From positions 14,694,566-14,758,565 of the forward strand of contig CM048839.1 in NCBI GenBank assembly GCA_026545765.1: a stretch of DNA of 64,000 nucleotides. The letters are read 5' to 3'. Position numbers and translations under genes: made by a program. This stretch comes from Plantago major. Taxonomy: Eukaryota; Streptophyta; Magnoliopsida; Lamiales; Plantaginaceae. Position 1 is the first letter of the stretch; each line of letters begins with the position of its first letter. Positions 1 through 12,209 of the stretch are shown here, piece by piece. A model generated the notes under the pieces. The model worked only from the letters and a program-made list of their open reading frames with translations. It was not told the origin of the DNA and did no database searches.

Positions 1-1123
1 TTCTTCCCTATCAAATTAGTTATATAATTTGTAACATATTCAATTATTATTACACGAATTTTTTTTCAGTCACTTTTTACTATTACTTGGATCTAATGTG
101 GATCGAATAACAATTTCCATAATTTTCACATACAGGGATTGCTAGTTGCAACTTGCAACTTGCAACACAGTATTCTCAACTCATATCCAGAGTTGTCTGA
201 TCTGGGTTTCCGATACAGTGCATGCTGAGGGTTCGAACATGAACTTTAGTTGATTTTTCCAAAGTTAGAAAATTCAACTAAGTTCTATCCAAACACTCAG
301 ATAGATAGTCATATCTCGAGAGACAAAATTAGATTGAACGAGAAGACAAAGTAATTATCGATGAAGTGATATTATATATATGTTTGCTCAGATTCTATGG
401 GTGTATAAAGAGTCTGTCATGCGAATAGCATTCTGAACGAGGAATTACTTTTCTAATCACTGCAAACCATATCATATCAAATCATAAACAAAAACATAAA
501 TCAAGATAGAAAAAACACTGAAAACGAAAATGAGAAGAGATATTAATTAATTAATTAATTAAGATAAATGGAGGAGGCTCAGACACGCACAAATAGGTCA
601 TCAAAATCGTAATAATTTCGAAGGATTGGTCAAAATCCAACAACTCATTACTTATCAGCATCGAGAAATGTTTTTCTTCTTCACAGCCTCAATATATTAT
701 AGTATAGGTAAGCCTTCAGATCAGATTGAAAACCAAAAACACGAAAATGAAAGAAGCAAAGAAGAAACAGAGAAAATACACAACTGTAAAAGAACAACAA
801 GGAGGAGGAGGAGCAGCAAAATCTGCTTGCTGATTTTATTATGACTGCAGGAGGTTGTTTTGGTATTAGGTTTTACTTTCATGGGCCTCGCAAGAAAGAA
901 CGACTAGGTTTGGAATTGGGCCTTCACTTGATGGAAGGGAAGTAACATCCACATGGATTTGCTACTTGGGCTTGTAAATTTTAAGCTAGCTTACTTTAGG
1001 TTTCCCCTTACTTTATTCGGGATCAATGTAGTCCGGTATATAGTTTGAAAATTTTATGTAGAAAGAAAACCGCCTAATTTTATCGTATGAGTTGTATTTT
1101 TTCAGCATTGATATAGTGAAATA
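1..1123. other. AT-rich spacer, no gene seen
   Basis: No supported coding region. The stretch holds a short TTAA-type tetranucleotide run near 541-562. A short purine-rich open frame at 626-844 is low-complexity (Lys/Arg/Glu-rich) and lacks any recognisable domain. I see no RNA gene. Confidence 0.5.
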
Positions 1124-1505
1124 CTCCATCCGTCCCTCTTTGTTAGATCACCTTCTTTTCGGCGTTGTTTTTAAAAAAACCAATAATTTATTGTTTGTTG
1201 TACGAGAGGGAAATGATAAATAATGGAAAAGTATGATAGATAAGAAGAAAAATGATAAAGAATGAAAAATGTATGAGAGATAGTGGGGTACTCGGGTTAG
1301 TGGAATTTACTTTTTTGGTATTTTAGGAAGTGGCTATATATTAATGGCACGTCTATAAAAGAAATAATTACATAGATTAGCGGAGCGGAGGGAAAACTGT
1401 ATATCACAAGATAGTGGGGTTAGTGAAATTTATTTTTTGGTATTTTAACAAAGTGGCTATAATAATGAGACGCCCATAAAATGAATAGTAGCAGGACGGA
1501 GGGAG
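1124..1505. mobile_element. Stowaway-like MITE
   Basis: Ends are CTCCATCCGTCCCTC on the left and GACGGAGGGAG on the right, an imperfect terminal inverted repeat, flanked on both sides by TA (1122-1123 and 1506-1507). The TA duplication and CTCCCTCCGTCCC-type ends are the hallmark of Stowaway (Tc1/mariner-derived) MITEs. The right half contains two similar segments (AGTGGGGTTAGTGAAATTTA-like, near 1280 and 1415), so the copy seems internally duplicated. No coding capacity. Confidence 0.75.
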
Positions 1506-2320
1506 TACTGTATCAGAAAAATCGACATTAGTTTTACCGTATTCACTTCGCTATCTCTAGGAGTTGTGTAGTCTCCACAAAAAATTGCAAAATGACATTT
1601 CTTTGTTTGAGTGGAGTGGAGTTGATATCGATACTCGACCTCTCTTTAGGGAGAGCTCGGAGGGAAGTGGACTAGCTAAGGAAATAAAATAAGTTTCGAT
1701 ACCATGTAATTTTTTTTTTTATTCGTCATGAAAGCCCCTTGCTCGACATGGTGGAAGAACAATTTGATTTGATTTTACTACTTAGTTTAGGTGATTCAAG
1801 GATAAAATTGGGTAGAATTTTAGACAAAGGGATATACATATATATATATATATATATATATGAAAGAATATCGATTTGAAGACAACAGGCAGATCGATTT
1901 GAAGAAATCGATTGGAAGAAATTGAAGATCGATGATTAGACCAAAAACAATGACAGAAGCGGGGCACAATACACAGGATGCAAGAGAAAAAAAGAAGATA
2001 AAAGCAGCAAGCACACAACACACAAGAGAAAGAAAAGAAGAGAAAAGCAGCGGCAAGCACACAGGAGAACAGTGGCAAGCACGCAGGAGAAAGAAGAAGA
2101 GAAAAAGAAGAGAAAGACGGAAAATAATATGGCAGCGGAAGAGAGGACCAATGCTCGTTAGAATTCTACGATACGTCTGAAAGAATTATTTTCCCTGCCT
2201 CTTCTCATTCATCAATCGCATATATATACAAGTATGTATAGCTAGATATCAATAAGGAATCCTATTCTAATTATACTTTTAATTACCAACATTAAGGAAT
2301 CATAATCCTATTATACTTCT

Positions 2321-2389
<69 letters not shown>

Positions 2390-3378
2390 CGAGATTGGGA
2401 AGGGGTGTAAATTTTTAGTTGACGAGTGGCTTATCAAAATGTGACCGACAGATTCATCATCAATTTCGATATATATTGCAACAAATTATAGAACACGGTG
2501 TTTAAATTATTTCTGGCATTATTGTCATGACAATTTCATACGCTGAAAAGTCTATAAAAATGGCGTCTTTTATAACTTCAGACTGAGGAAAGGCTAAAAG
2601 ACAATGTCAGTCATAAAACACCTTTGGCCCTCATCAAGATTTCTATATGTAACTTGTTGCAAATTCTACACGACTTTAATCAAAGTTTTTTAAAGCAAAA
2701 CTATAAAAGGTTTTCATCAATTTAAAGAAAGAACCAAACAGGGAAACAAAGAAACATGTATATATAACGATATGTAATTTTCAGTACCTAACCTCGTGCC
2801 CAAAGGCATTTGATCACTAAACAACACTTAGATTCTCCAAATTAATCATCATAAATTTGACATTCTACCTACCGCACCACTTGTCTTAACTTCAGATTAA
2901 GACCCATATCATGTTGATAGTTCTAGACTTCTAGCTTTGTAATAATTGTAAACATCCTTTCTTACAATATTTAGAGCATACCAAGAATCCCATTTCACTT
3001 TATCGCATACTATATATGTTAGAATCTCATGTATATTGTCAAGAATTTGAGTCTCTTACACTTGATTCGGTTCACTTTAAACTTTATCATATATCGTAAC
3101 GTCGTTAGTACAACCGTTGTTATTGAAGGAATTTATTCCTGCACATTCTCATTCTTCGTGTAAAATACCTCAACGGATTCTCGTTTCTTCATCGTCTTTT
3201 TCCTTTTTTTATGCTTAAAAAAATAGAGCTACTTGAACGAATACTGTATATTTATGTCCTTTAATCTAAGAAGAAAAGTAAACCACAAAATGATGGATAA
3301 GAACAATTACTTTTCGTAAGCATACACTACTGGTTTAAATGCTTATGCAGAAAACTATCAGCTCAAAGGCCATCCAAG

Positions 3379-3381
<3 letters not shown>
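1506..3381. other. Spacer with purine-rich block and AT microsatellites
   Basis: No supported gene. 1960-2140 is a purine-rich, direct-repeat-containing block (GCAAGCACACA...GAGAAAG units). It gives open frames on both strands, of biased composition, that resemble no known protein. (AT)n tracts occur at 1838-1861 and 2324-2386. The rest is AT-rich sequence without visible structure. Confidence 0.5.
2324..2386. repeat. (AT)n microsatellite
   Basis: Uninterrupted alternating AT of about 60 bp, likely length-variable. Confidence 0.95.
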
Positions 3382-3449
<68 letters not shown>

Positions 3450-3457
3450 GGGGGGGA
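3382..3457. repeat. Compound (AT)n(GT)n(G)n microsatellite
   Basis: An AT array runs into a GT array (about 3428-3449) and then a G run. Open frames across it are repetitive Tyr-Ile strings and not genes. Confidence 0.95.
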
Positions 3458-3801
3458 ATATCCATTGCTCATCGAATAAACTCCTTTGATCTCTTAATTG
3501 CGCCACTAATGACATTATTGATGATTTAGCCTCACTTGACACTAGTAATTGTTTATTAGTCAAAGTCACCAATAATGCAAATGATGCAAGCATGCTTTTG
3601 GCCCTCGATTATATTTAAAACCTTACTTACTATAAGGTCATCATCCATCAATTTCACAATTTGTAGAAAGACAATAAAAGAATTATAAAGTTGCCTACTG
3701 ATTTCGTGTTTAATGAATATGGAACCAATCAAGCTTAACGGAGTAAAAGTGGGTCTGATTTTGCGATCCGTGGACTTAAGATCATAAGCATCATACTTGC
3801 C

Positions 3802-4616
3802 CAGGTTTGGGTAAGTCGAATTGGTGGTGAGAAGTGGAAGTAGCGCTTTCTATGATCCAATCGATTGCTAACTCAAGGAGCTAGACCAAAGTGATCTAGT
3901 TTTAAATATCTTGAGGTAAAGTTCTTGAATGTTTTAGGTGACTATGATTACATCTTAAATTACTTGCCACTTGGGACCTTAACGGCATAGGGTGGAGGGG
4001 TGTAGTAAAAATGGGTGATCTTCATGAACACCATGACACTACCTTAAATTTATTGCCACTTGCTTCTTCGTATGCATAGGGTGTAGGGGTAGTGCTACTA
4101 GTGTGTTTTGTGAGGTTATTCATGACTACATCTTAAATTACTTGCCACGTGCTTGCTTGAGACCATAGGGTGGAGGGATGTAACTAGTATAGTCCCTAAT
4201 TGTCATTTGAGGGGCATATGACCACACCTTAAATTGCTTGCCACTTGCCTTGACAAGGCATAGGGTGTAGGGGTGTTGGCAATGTTACTAATGTTGAAAA
4301 TTCAATGGAATTGACGATTTTGAGGAAGAATTAAGGTGTTATCTTGAAGGTGAAGGTGAAGGAATATCACTCTTTACACACAAATAGGATTGAACTATGT
4401 TGGAGTCACATGGGACAAGGAAAATGGAAAAGGAAGGAATCAGCCTGTCGAGGTGTAGATGAGGAATGTAGTGAACTCTATTGTTTGATGATGTATTCAG
4501 GATGACTAGTGGATGAAAAATGTGTATTGAAAGAAAGACTTGAGTTGTAATGGAGCATTCCTTATGCTCAATTTTGTTGAATTATTAATAAAAGTTTTTA
4601 GCTGTTTCAAAAAAAA
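3802..4616 (+). mobile_element. Poly-A retroposon with 16-bp target duplication
   Basis: The segment ends in an A10 tail and is flanked by direct repeats containing GCATCATACTTGCC (3786-3801 and 4617-4632), the signature of target-primed reverse transcription. No long reading frame is present, so it is non-autonomous or 5'-truncated. Inside are about four tandem units of ~90 bp beginning near 3947, 4041, 4127 and 4224. Each contains CTTAAATTnCTTGCCAC followed by CATAGGGTGnAGGG. A related copy in the opposite orientation lies at 10922-11589. The family is not one I can name; a SINE-like or LINE-derived retroposon, or a retroposed transcript, all fit. Confidence 0.75.
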
Positions 4617-4632
4617 AAGCATCATACTTGCC

Positions 4633-5233
4633 TTCTGATTGATCCTTCATACTCCAATTTTCTCTCAGTTCCCTTTTCTCATTTCTAATTTCTAATCGGT
4701 TTACCTCATAGTGCGATTTCAAAATGTTTTTGTGCTGATATTTTTGTTAGCACAATATAAAAGTACATAAAGAAATATATGTGAATGATACAAAAGTCCA
4801 AAACAAATAAATAAAACGAGACCTCGGAGTCTGAACTCGCGATACATGGATTAAGGGAAGTAAGTAATGGTAAAATTTCATATTCTCTGGGTATTAGATC
4901 GTGATGAGCGTATATTTTGTACCAAGAGTATTCATCATGGAAGGAAAAGGGTTAGCCATTTTTTGACCGGACGTTTGTCCTAACAAACCGGTTAGTGGTT
5001 TAATGGTTGGAGCTTATAAGACTCTAAGGTAAGGTAGTCGGCATGTACTAAATGACGTACCTTTAATTGATGGTGTAAATTATCCTTATTAATTCATAGA
5101 TGTTGGTTAGGGAAAGGGTGCCAACCTACGTAAAATTGGAATCTTGTTTATTCGTGACACGTGTTGCATAGGTAAAAACTTGATGCTCAACGTACTAGTT
5201 TATACTTTGTACACTGCAGTGATGATGGTGTAA
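4633..5233. other. AT-rich spacer, nothing seen
   Basis: No gene, RNA or clear repeat boundary identified between the retroposon and the next TIR element. Confidence 0.45.
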
Positions 5234-5528
5234 GGCTCTGTTCTCTTTAACTGAAAACTCATTCAGTTCAGTTCAGTTCGTCTTCAGTTCATTTCAGTTC
5301 AGTTCAGTTCATTAAATTCATATTATTATTGTTGTTGTTGTTGTTATTTTATCATTTATTTACACACCCGATCTTTTGTACGAGGAAAATAAGAAAATTT
5401 ATCCAATATTGTGGAAGTAAAATTAAACCACTAAACATCGATTTTTAATCAAATATACTTTCGGTCCATTATTAACTTTCTAAGGAGATTTTTTTTCCCG
5501 AACTTAAATCGTAAATTACTTGCAAATT

Positions 5529-5531
<3 letters not shown>

Positions 5532-5611
<80 letters not shown>
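5532..5611. repeat. (AT)n microsatellite
   Basis: About 80 bp of pure AT inside the Harbinger-like element. Confidence 0.95.
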
Positions 5612-5616
<5 letters not shown>

Positions 5617-5654
5617 AAGTTACGTTAATCAAATATACTTAATTTCTTTTCATA

Positions 5655-5893
5655 AAAGTTGAAATATGAGTATTGGGACATGAAAGTTGAAGAAGCAGTT
5701 TGGAAAATGGAACAAGGCTGGAGGTTCTGGACAAGAAAGAGTGTTGATGTAAAGTTGTTGGCACGAGCTTGTGCATGGTTTATGAACTAGTAATTTTGGT
5801 TAAACTTTTAATTATTTTATTTGTCGAACATTGTCCATGTTCTTGTAAACGTTTTCAAGTTGTAATAAATTTCACCGATTCAAAAAAAAAAAA
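5655..5893 (+). other. Possible poly-A retroposed fragment
   Basis: The segment ends in AATAAATTTCACCGATTC followed by A13, like a polyadenylated cDNA end. I could not find a clear target duplication around it, so retroposition is only suggested. A short translation near 5690-5790 (ending ARACAWFMN) is not one I recognise. Confidence 0.35.
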
Positions 5894-6214
5894 ACTACAT
5901 AAAGACAGTTTGTACGACGATTAAAATTCGGTTTTAATCGAGTTATCATTCTCATATTGTTTTCCACGCGGTTGGTTTTAAAGTTTGTTATACAATAAAT
6001 CAGTAATAAATAAAAGGTAAAGTGACAGAAAAAGAGTAGGAAAAGTGTGAGAAAGATGACAAAAATAATATATTTTTTTAAATTGTGATTATATATACCA
6101 TCATATAATTGTTATTATTATTACAAAATAATTTCTTCAGTTCAGTTCAATTCGTTTCAGTTTCAGTTTCAGTTCAGTTCAGTTCAGAAAATTACAATTG
6201 AAGATAACAGAGAC

Positions 6215-8056
6215 TAACAAATGAAGAGAAACGAGAGCGCGGGTAATTTAAGATTATATGAAATCGTTAATCGTCATCTTGGAAATTGGAAACCTTTTTA
6301 CTTGATTTAGATATGTTAGGGAGAGTAACTTTTGATGTGCATTGTATATGGAGTATAATTTTAGAAACTGAGACTAATTACATATAGATCACTAATGGAT
6401 AACCCTACATGTTTGAAATCTTATCAAGTAGTAATATGCTGCACTAATTTAATTACCTCTTTTTCTTCCAAAATTTTAGTAACATTAGTGCATCAGCTTT
6501 TGGCTTGCATGTTGACTAGTATTAGTATTACAGTACTTGGACGGGCAAACTAAAAGAAAAGTTGGAAGCATTAGTATTGTTTGCACTACGTAATGGATAG
6601 GTACTTTAACTTCTGCCTGTTTCCACTCCAAAAAAATCTAATTCTCCATTATCCAATGTTGCATTTAAGTTACTTGAACACTATATATCCAAGCATTTAC
6701 ATATCAGCCAAAACAAAAAAAATCACCTCGAACAATCTGCAAAAGGTTGTTCTGTTGAGACTTAACACAAATTCTTCTTGTCATAGACATATATAATTGA
6801 TTTAAAAATAGATCGAGTGATGTTAAAAAAAATCGAAATTGTTTTAACTAGCATGTATTTTATGTTTATGAAAACCACCAATAATATATACAGGATTTAC
6901 AATAAAGTAATATGAATTTTCCTATATTTTCTAAATCAGTAATAACCCTAATTTTTATTCGTTTAGTTTCTCCTGTCATAGTTATAGAATGTAAACAAGA
7001 AACTTACTCAACATTTAACCACACATAATTAAACAAATACAAATTCTTGTAAAAGACTTATTTTCAAATATAAATGAAAATCATATTCCTTCTCGAGGAA
7101 TATAGCACCCTCATCCAGTTTAAAATAATGTAATATGAGTTTTTCTATGTTTAAGAAAAATCAAATGTTAATTTCACGAAAATTTCTCGTTAAACAAATT
7201 ACATTTTTTATCAATGAAATCAATACATGTGTTATGGTATCCCGAATAATTGAATTAAACATCATCATCGTTAAAGTGAAATGAAATAAAAAACATAATG
7301 TATGATGTAGGGTAAAAACGGATAAGTCAATAATCCAAGTCAAAGTCAATCTGATTAAGGTAAGGTTAATCAGATTGTTAGTTTTAGGGAGTTGTGCAAT
7401 TATTGTCCTTATGCTATGATGGTCCGGCCAGAGTTAAGTCCGTCTACTTAATACTTTAGTGGGTCCGTTTGTTGAGCTCAGGTGATTATAGTTCGTCAGG
7501 ATTAATACTCAGGGTGGATGGAGTCCGCCTAGGAGTGGGTCCGTCTGTTGAGTACTTGGAGGGGTTAACTGAAATAAGAAGAGAAGGGGTTTTTGGGCCG
7601 GCCTGCCTAAGACAGTCCAGACTAAGATTTAACTAGTTAGGAGGCGGATCAAGCTTGGGTTCGGACCTCAAAACTTAGAGAGTGGAATATTGAGAAGTAG
7701 TCGGAAGTTGGTCGGCTTGGCGAGAAGGTGACACGTGGTCCCGGAGATAGGTGGCGCGTTTGGCTCACTATATTATACCCAGGATTTGATCAGAGATAGT
7801 CCGTTCAGAGACTCCAGCCGGACATATGTAAGAGACGGTCCTAGTCATATCGTCCTTATAAGAAATCTAGTCCCCTGATTGCAGATATGTCCGTGGTGAG
7901 GGATGTGGGGTCGGATCGGCCCACTATTTTAACCCAGAATTCTGGTCATAGAGAGGAAAGGCAAGTCTTTTAGTGCCGGTCTCAGGGATAGGCGGACTCC
8001 TTTGACATATATGTATAGATCGTAGTAAATGCCTTGGTCAATGCATGGCGATTAAC
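6215..8056. other. Spacer; higher-GC block at about 7330-8000
   Basis: 6215-7320 is AT-rich with no gene. 7330-8000 is noticeably richer in G and C, with repeated motifs such as GGTCCGTnTGTTGAG (twice) and several GTCCGnC words, but no coherent reading frame. It looks like an old transposon remnant (LTR-like) whose family and ends I cannot define. Confidence 0.4.
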
Positions 8057-8057
8057 T

Positions 8058-8059
8058 CT

Positions 8060-8138
<79 letters not shown>
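8058..8138. repeat. Compound (CA)n(TA)n microsatellite
   Basis: About 12 CA units followed by about 27 TA units. Confidence 0.95.
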
Positions 8139-8515
8139 CCAAAAGGAGGACGAAAAAGGAAATTAACATGAGTAGAAACGAAAGAAAATTGCATTATGTC
8201 AAACTATGATTACATAAGCTAGCACACAACTTGAGACTTTTGAATATTCAAATCCCAAAGTTTTAAAACTCACTAGTCACAAATTGCACTTCGATCTCCT
8301 TGTTTTCTCCAAAACTAATGAATACTCCAACCAGACCCAAAATTCTCTTCCACTATTACTAATTTTAATAATTTACACTACTCTCTCTTATATTTATAAC
8401 GAGAGAGATTGAGAGATTTCTCTCATTTCATATAATATATCATTTGGAATTAGCTAGCAATTTTACTTCATTTCACACCATATAATATATGTGGTATATA
8501 TATAGTATATGATGA

Positions 8516-9106
8516 TCAAGTTATTAAAGAGTGGTTCATTAATAGTCCATCGTTCATTGCCGTCACATTATTGCGTTGCCATGCAAGATTGGGATTCAAA
8601 TGATGTTGAAGCTGCCGTACAAGCAACACCTGCCGTATGTCCCACAGCCGCTGTCGTAACGCCGCCGCCTCCGACCGGAGTAACTCGTTCTGAGTACGAA
8701 CAATTTGGTTTTGTTGAACCAGGAACCGGAGCTTGTTTGTGAGGTCCCGGTTCCCGGTTCGAAGCGAAACCGAACGGTTCCTCAAGTTCTCCAAATGCCT
8801 CTGTTTTCTCATCCTGGACCGCCGAGCCGATTCCCGGTTTGACACCATGCGCCTGCGCTTTCTTTCGTCTAGTTCGGCCAAATCGGGTTTGGTCCTTTTG
8901 CGGTTCGGTTCGTCAGTTGAGGTTCGGGGTTCGGGTGTTAGGGTGTCGGATCCGGAGTTTGAGCTGATTGGTTCGGTTGGGGAAGCTGGATCTTGTAGTA
9001 GAAAATCCGGGTTGTCAATTTCTTCCCTATGGGAGAAACCACCAGGGGAAAAGTCGGGATACGGGTAGGAGTCGGGGCAGAGTGTGGCGGGAAATGTGGA
9101 CGACAT
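8516..9106 (-). CDS. bZIP transcription factor, group S-like
   Basis: Intronless gene for a 196-residue nuclear DNA-binding protein. The basic region (about 81-104) carries the invariant N90-x7-R98 signature in NRESARRSR. It is followed by a leucine zipper with heptad positions L108, L115, L122, L129, V136, L143, L150 and I157. The N-terminal third is Pro/Ser/Asp-rich and looks like an activation or disordered segment. Small size, lack of introns and a long zipper fit plant group S bZIPs, which bind ACGT-core or related elements as homo- or heterodimers. I cannot assign the subgroup. The frame opens upstream to 9226, but I chose the ATG at 9106 because a TATA-like box lies at 9181-9187, leaving a leader of only about 50 nt. 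That leader has no room for the sucrose-control uORF typical of S1 members. Confidence 0.88.
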   Translation of the reverse strand: MSSTFPATLCPDSYPYPDFSPGGFSHREEIDNPDFLLQDPASPTEPISSNSGSDTLTPEPRTSTDEPNRKRTKPDLAELDERKRRRMVSNRESARRSRMRKQRHLENLRNRSVSLRTGNRDLTNKLRFLVQQNQIVRTQNELLRSEAAALRQRLWDIRQVLLVRQLQHHLNPNLAWQRNNVTAMNDGLLMNHSLIT

Positions 9107-9180
9107 GATTGGAGAAATGTGAAGTAGGAGAGAGAGTAGAGAGAAGGGGAAAAGGGAAGAATTGCAGTGTAGGAGTGTGG

Positions 9181-9187
9181 TATTTAT
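9181..9187 (-). promoter_or_regulatory. TATA-like box of the bZIP gene
   Basis: ATAAATA on the minus strand, 75-81 nt upstream of the chosen ATG at 9106. This would place transcription start near 9150 and supports the downstream start codon. Confidence 0.5.
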
Positions 9188-9229
9188 GGGCAAAACTTGG
9201 GCGGGTCGGGTGGCCCACATGGGCATATG

Positions 9230-10903
9230 GGTAATTAAATAATTTTTGGAGCTTAAACTTTTGAGTCAGGCGGCACTACTTTAGTGGGCCAGTGATTGGC
9301 TTTTTATTGGTTGGACCGGAGTTACATCACCCTGTAGGACCGGTGCAAGCCTAGTTTATGCAGATATACACGTTTCGTGTAACGATTAGTGGATCACAAA
9401 ATAATTTGTAACTCTATATTATTTCCACTTATGGAGTAAAAAAACATCTAAAAATATTTGAATCGAGAAACCCGCAAGGGTGACTCATTGGTTAAAAGGA
9501 GAAAAATATTGTATTGGCTACAGGTTCAATCTAATCTGAAGAAAATTCTACACAAAGACCACTTGTCACGAAATATTACAAAAAAAGGCCGAACATGCGT
9601 TAATACTATGTTGTAACTCAAAAAGTGCTGAGTTAATATAATATTGTAACTGAACGAGTAATGAGTTAATATAATATTACAACTCAAGTAGCCGTTTTTT
9701 GAATTGTTATTTTTAGTTGGTCCCTGCTCGCTCTGCTCCCTTCAATCTGTACATACGAGAATCGAATTTATGTGATTTATGTAATTTAACTTGCAACATA
9801 TCACAATTGCAGTTTAGTTTGGCTTATGTTGTTTGAAGTCTATTAGGTGAGTCCGTGGAATTTACTTAGCGCGCACTCAAAAGGTAATGGATTTGGATTT
9901 CCAACATCATAAAAAGGATAATAAATCGATTTACGACCCTTTTTTTTTTTTTTAAGTATGTACAAGATAGGTTTTCAAACGCTTACAAATTATATACGCC
10001 CTTAAATTTTAAGTATGCAATTAATAAGTTTTTGAAGTCTTACAAATTATATAAATCGGGTAAACAATCATAGTGCGAGCTATGAAAGTGTGAATGATTG
10101 AATCCAAATGATGGAACTATAGGTTAGCTTAAATTCTTTAAATTAACAGTAACTTCACAGATATAGGGGACTTTAATCTGAGAAAATGAATGTGAACTGG
10201 ACTTTCTAGCCGGCACTTTAGTTTGCCTCATCCTTTTGCAACTATCATCTTTTTTACCCTTGTGTCTTTTTTAGTGAATGTTGCTAGCTAGATCAGTCTA
10301 TGACCAGTTCAGAAATCCATGCTGAAGTTTTCTTCAAAATTCTTGCTTGTGACTTGGGTTTTGTCACTTGTCTCTTATTCTTCTTGTAAATTTCCTCAAG
10401 TATTTGAGTGCGCAAAGGGTTGAAATAGAACCATGGAGAGACTTTGAGCTCTTGCTAGTATGTATTTTTGTGTCGCATCTAGCTCAACGCTTCAACTCTC
10501 GTATTGTAAAAATTAAGATTTTTCTAATTGTTAAGAAATTCATATCCCTCCACCCAAGTGTATGACACATTCTCGTTCTTTATATATAGTAGTTGTGATA
10601 TATAATTATGTTCTTTTGTATAATTGAGTATTTTACAAGACTTACTTGTAATTTTCGACGGGTTTATGGATAAGGAGTTATATATATATAGGTCCCATGA
10701 ATCTAGGACAATCTCAGGGGACATGTGACAAAAGATGGAGCTTAATTAACAATGAAGGAATGTGATAAAAACTTCATGGCATAGAATAGTTTGAAATGGT
10801 TAAGCACGAGGACTGGCCGACAATTCAACTATATCAGTGTATAACAGTATGTATGCTCTCTACAAAATTTCAACTTGTTAACTCTTTCTTTCTTTGCATA
10901 TTT
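9230..10903. other. AT-rich spacer, no gene seen
   Basis: No supported gene. A direct repeat AACTCA...GAGTTAATATAATATT occurs at about 9600-9690, and there is a T run at 9940-9953. Short frames at 10368-10724 have no recognisable content. Confidence 0.45.
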
Positions 10904-10921
10904 CTACTTTATACCTTAGTT

Positions 10922-11589
10922 TTTTTTTTTTAAACGGCAAAAAAAATTAAATATAAAGTTAAGGTCTTCACGAGCATAAGAAATGCTCGAGGTAAAACAA
11001 TACAACTCAAAACCTCAACACAATGAGGTCTAGCTAAAAGTCTCAACCAAAACAAAAAATCTAAACCATCAACAGGATCCAATAACATCCTAGGTACTAA
11101 TCCAACAAAAACACTAGAATAATAAAATAACTCTGATCACCCAGAAAACTAAATACGGAAACCATTAACATCCCGGACCGTCACCCAACAAGAGCACATC
11201 AATCCCTTCCCACTCCCATCACACCTCAACACTCGAGAAAGAGCCAGGAACCCACGAGCACTCCGACCTAAAAAACACCATACAAGCACAAAACAAGAGT
11301 AGCCTACGCTCCTCCACCCTACACTTATCTTTCAAAGTGAGTGGCAAGAAATTTAAAGTGAGGTCTTGCACATTAGCTTAACCGTCAAATCCCCAAAGAG
11401 CCGTCACCTACAACAACTAAAATCCTCCATCCTATGCAAATGAATACACAAGGTGTAGAAAGCTAGTAAAATTGTTGGGAGAAAACCACTGAAACATCAT
11501 ATACCCCTACACCACACGGTTTTAAGCAAGTACGAAGTAAGCAATTTAAGAAACAATCATAGCAAGAGAACGTACATACTGCAAGTAGC
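10922..11589 (-). mobile_element. Poly-A retroposon, minus orientation, 18-bp target duplication
   Basis: Begins with a T run (the poly-A tail on the minus strand) and is bounded by perfect 18-bp direct repeats CTACTTTATACCTTAGTT at 10904-10921 and 11590-11607. In reverse complement it contains the same ~90-bp-type units seen at 3802-4616 (AAATT nCTTGCCAC / GTGTAGGGG, near 11320-11365 and 11500-11550). The two copies therefore belong to one retroposon family. No coding potential. Confidence 0.8.
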
Positions 11590-11607
11590 CTACTTTATAC
11601 CTTAGTT

Positions 11608-12209
11608 ATTCATATGACCATTCAATAACCACTTTTTTCTCACAGGTAATCAGATTATATGAGCTAGTCTCGATTTTATAAGTGCTTGATAGCAAAATAA
11701 CGTGAGTGTGTTTAGGCATTTCAATATATAAGAGGGTTATGATATTTCTATATATTCTATCAAAATAATGTGCACGTACGTGTTTAGGCATTTCAATAAG
11801 AGGGTTATGATATTTCTTTCATATTCAATAAAATCGTGAATCTTTTTAAATAATTTCACAATTTGACGTCGTCTAAGACTGAATATCAAAGCGTACCTAA
11901 CAAGACGATAGCGAAAGATATCATGTCAATGAAGAAACAGACTTGAAGTATTTTCAACTTTTAAAAGAAAGATGCTAAAGTAGATGATTAGTTATATATG
12001 GACTAACAATTTCTTTTGTAAGACATGGGTTGCACAAGCAAATGTTGGTGTTTTACGTCGCACCATCACATGGAAGTTGTTTCGGAGAATCTTAAATAAG
12101 GTGATCCTATGATATGACAAATATTTGGGACAATCTTGGACCGGATGGCTAGTTCAATGTTTCTTGTATAGTTAGCATATTAGTGGAAGTGACAATTTAA
12201 ACTTTGTTA
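11608..12209. other. Spacer with a short local direct repeat
   Basis: AT-rich. A near-duplicate segment occurs at about 11690-11760 and 11755-11815 (CAAAATAAnGTG...GTGTTTAGGCATTTCAAT...AGAGGGTTATGATATTTCT), i.e. a ~65-bp tandem duplication. No gene seen. Confidence 0.6.

Larger units (their letters stand above)
5234..6214. mobile_element. Harbinger/Tourist-like TIR element with CAGTT arrays
   Basis: The left end starts GGCTCTGTTCTCTTTAACTG and the right end, read in reverse complement, starts CTCTGTTATCTTCAATTG. TAA flanks both ends (5231-5233, 6215-6217), a 3-bp target duplication typical of PIF/Harbinger and Tourist elements. Just inside each terminus is a tandem array of the pentamer CAGTT (about 5263-5312 and 6136-6186). 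The interior holds an (AT)n tract and a poly-A-ended segment. No transposase. A sister copy at 14846-15563 has a different pentamer in the same place. Confidence 0.7.

Noticed and set aside
210..245. tRNA-like GGTTCGAAC
   Set aside because: No acceptor stem, anticodon arm or D-loop can be drawn around it; I saw no convincing tRNA gene anywhere in the window.
1932..2180. Highly basic open frame
   Set aside because: Purine-rich tandemly repeated DNA is open in several frames on both strands, with no domain and no promoter.
3381..3593. Open frame ending in a Tyr-Ile repeat
   Set aside because: It runs through an (AT)n(GT)n microsatellite; the same artefact occurs at 7982-8194 and 59979-60241.
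9107..9226. N-terminal extension of the bZIP frame
   Set aside because: It lies upstream of or across the TATA-like box, and the extension has a non-family, leader-like composition.
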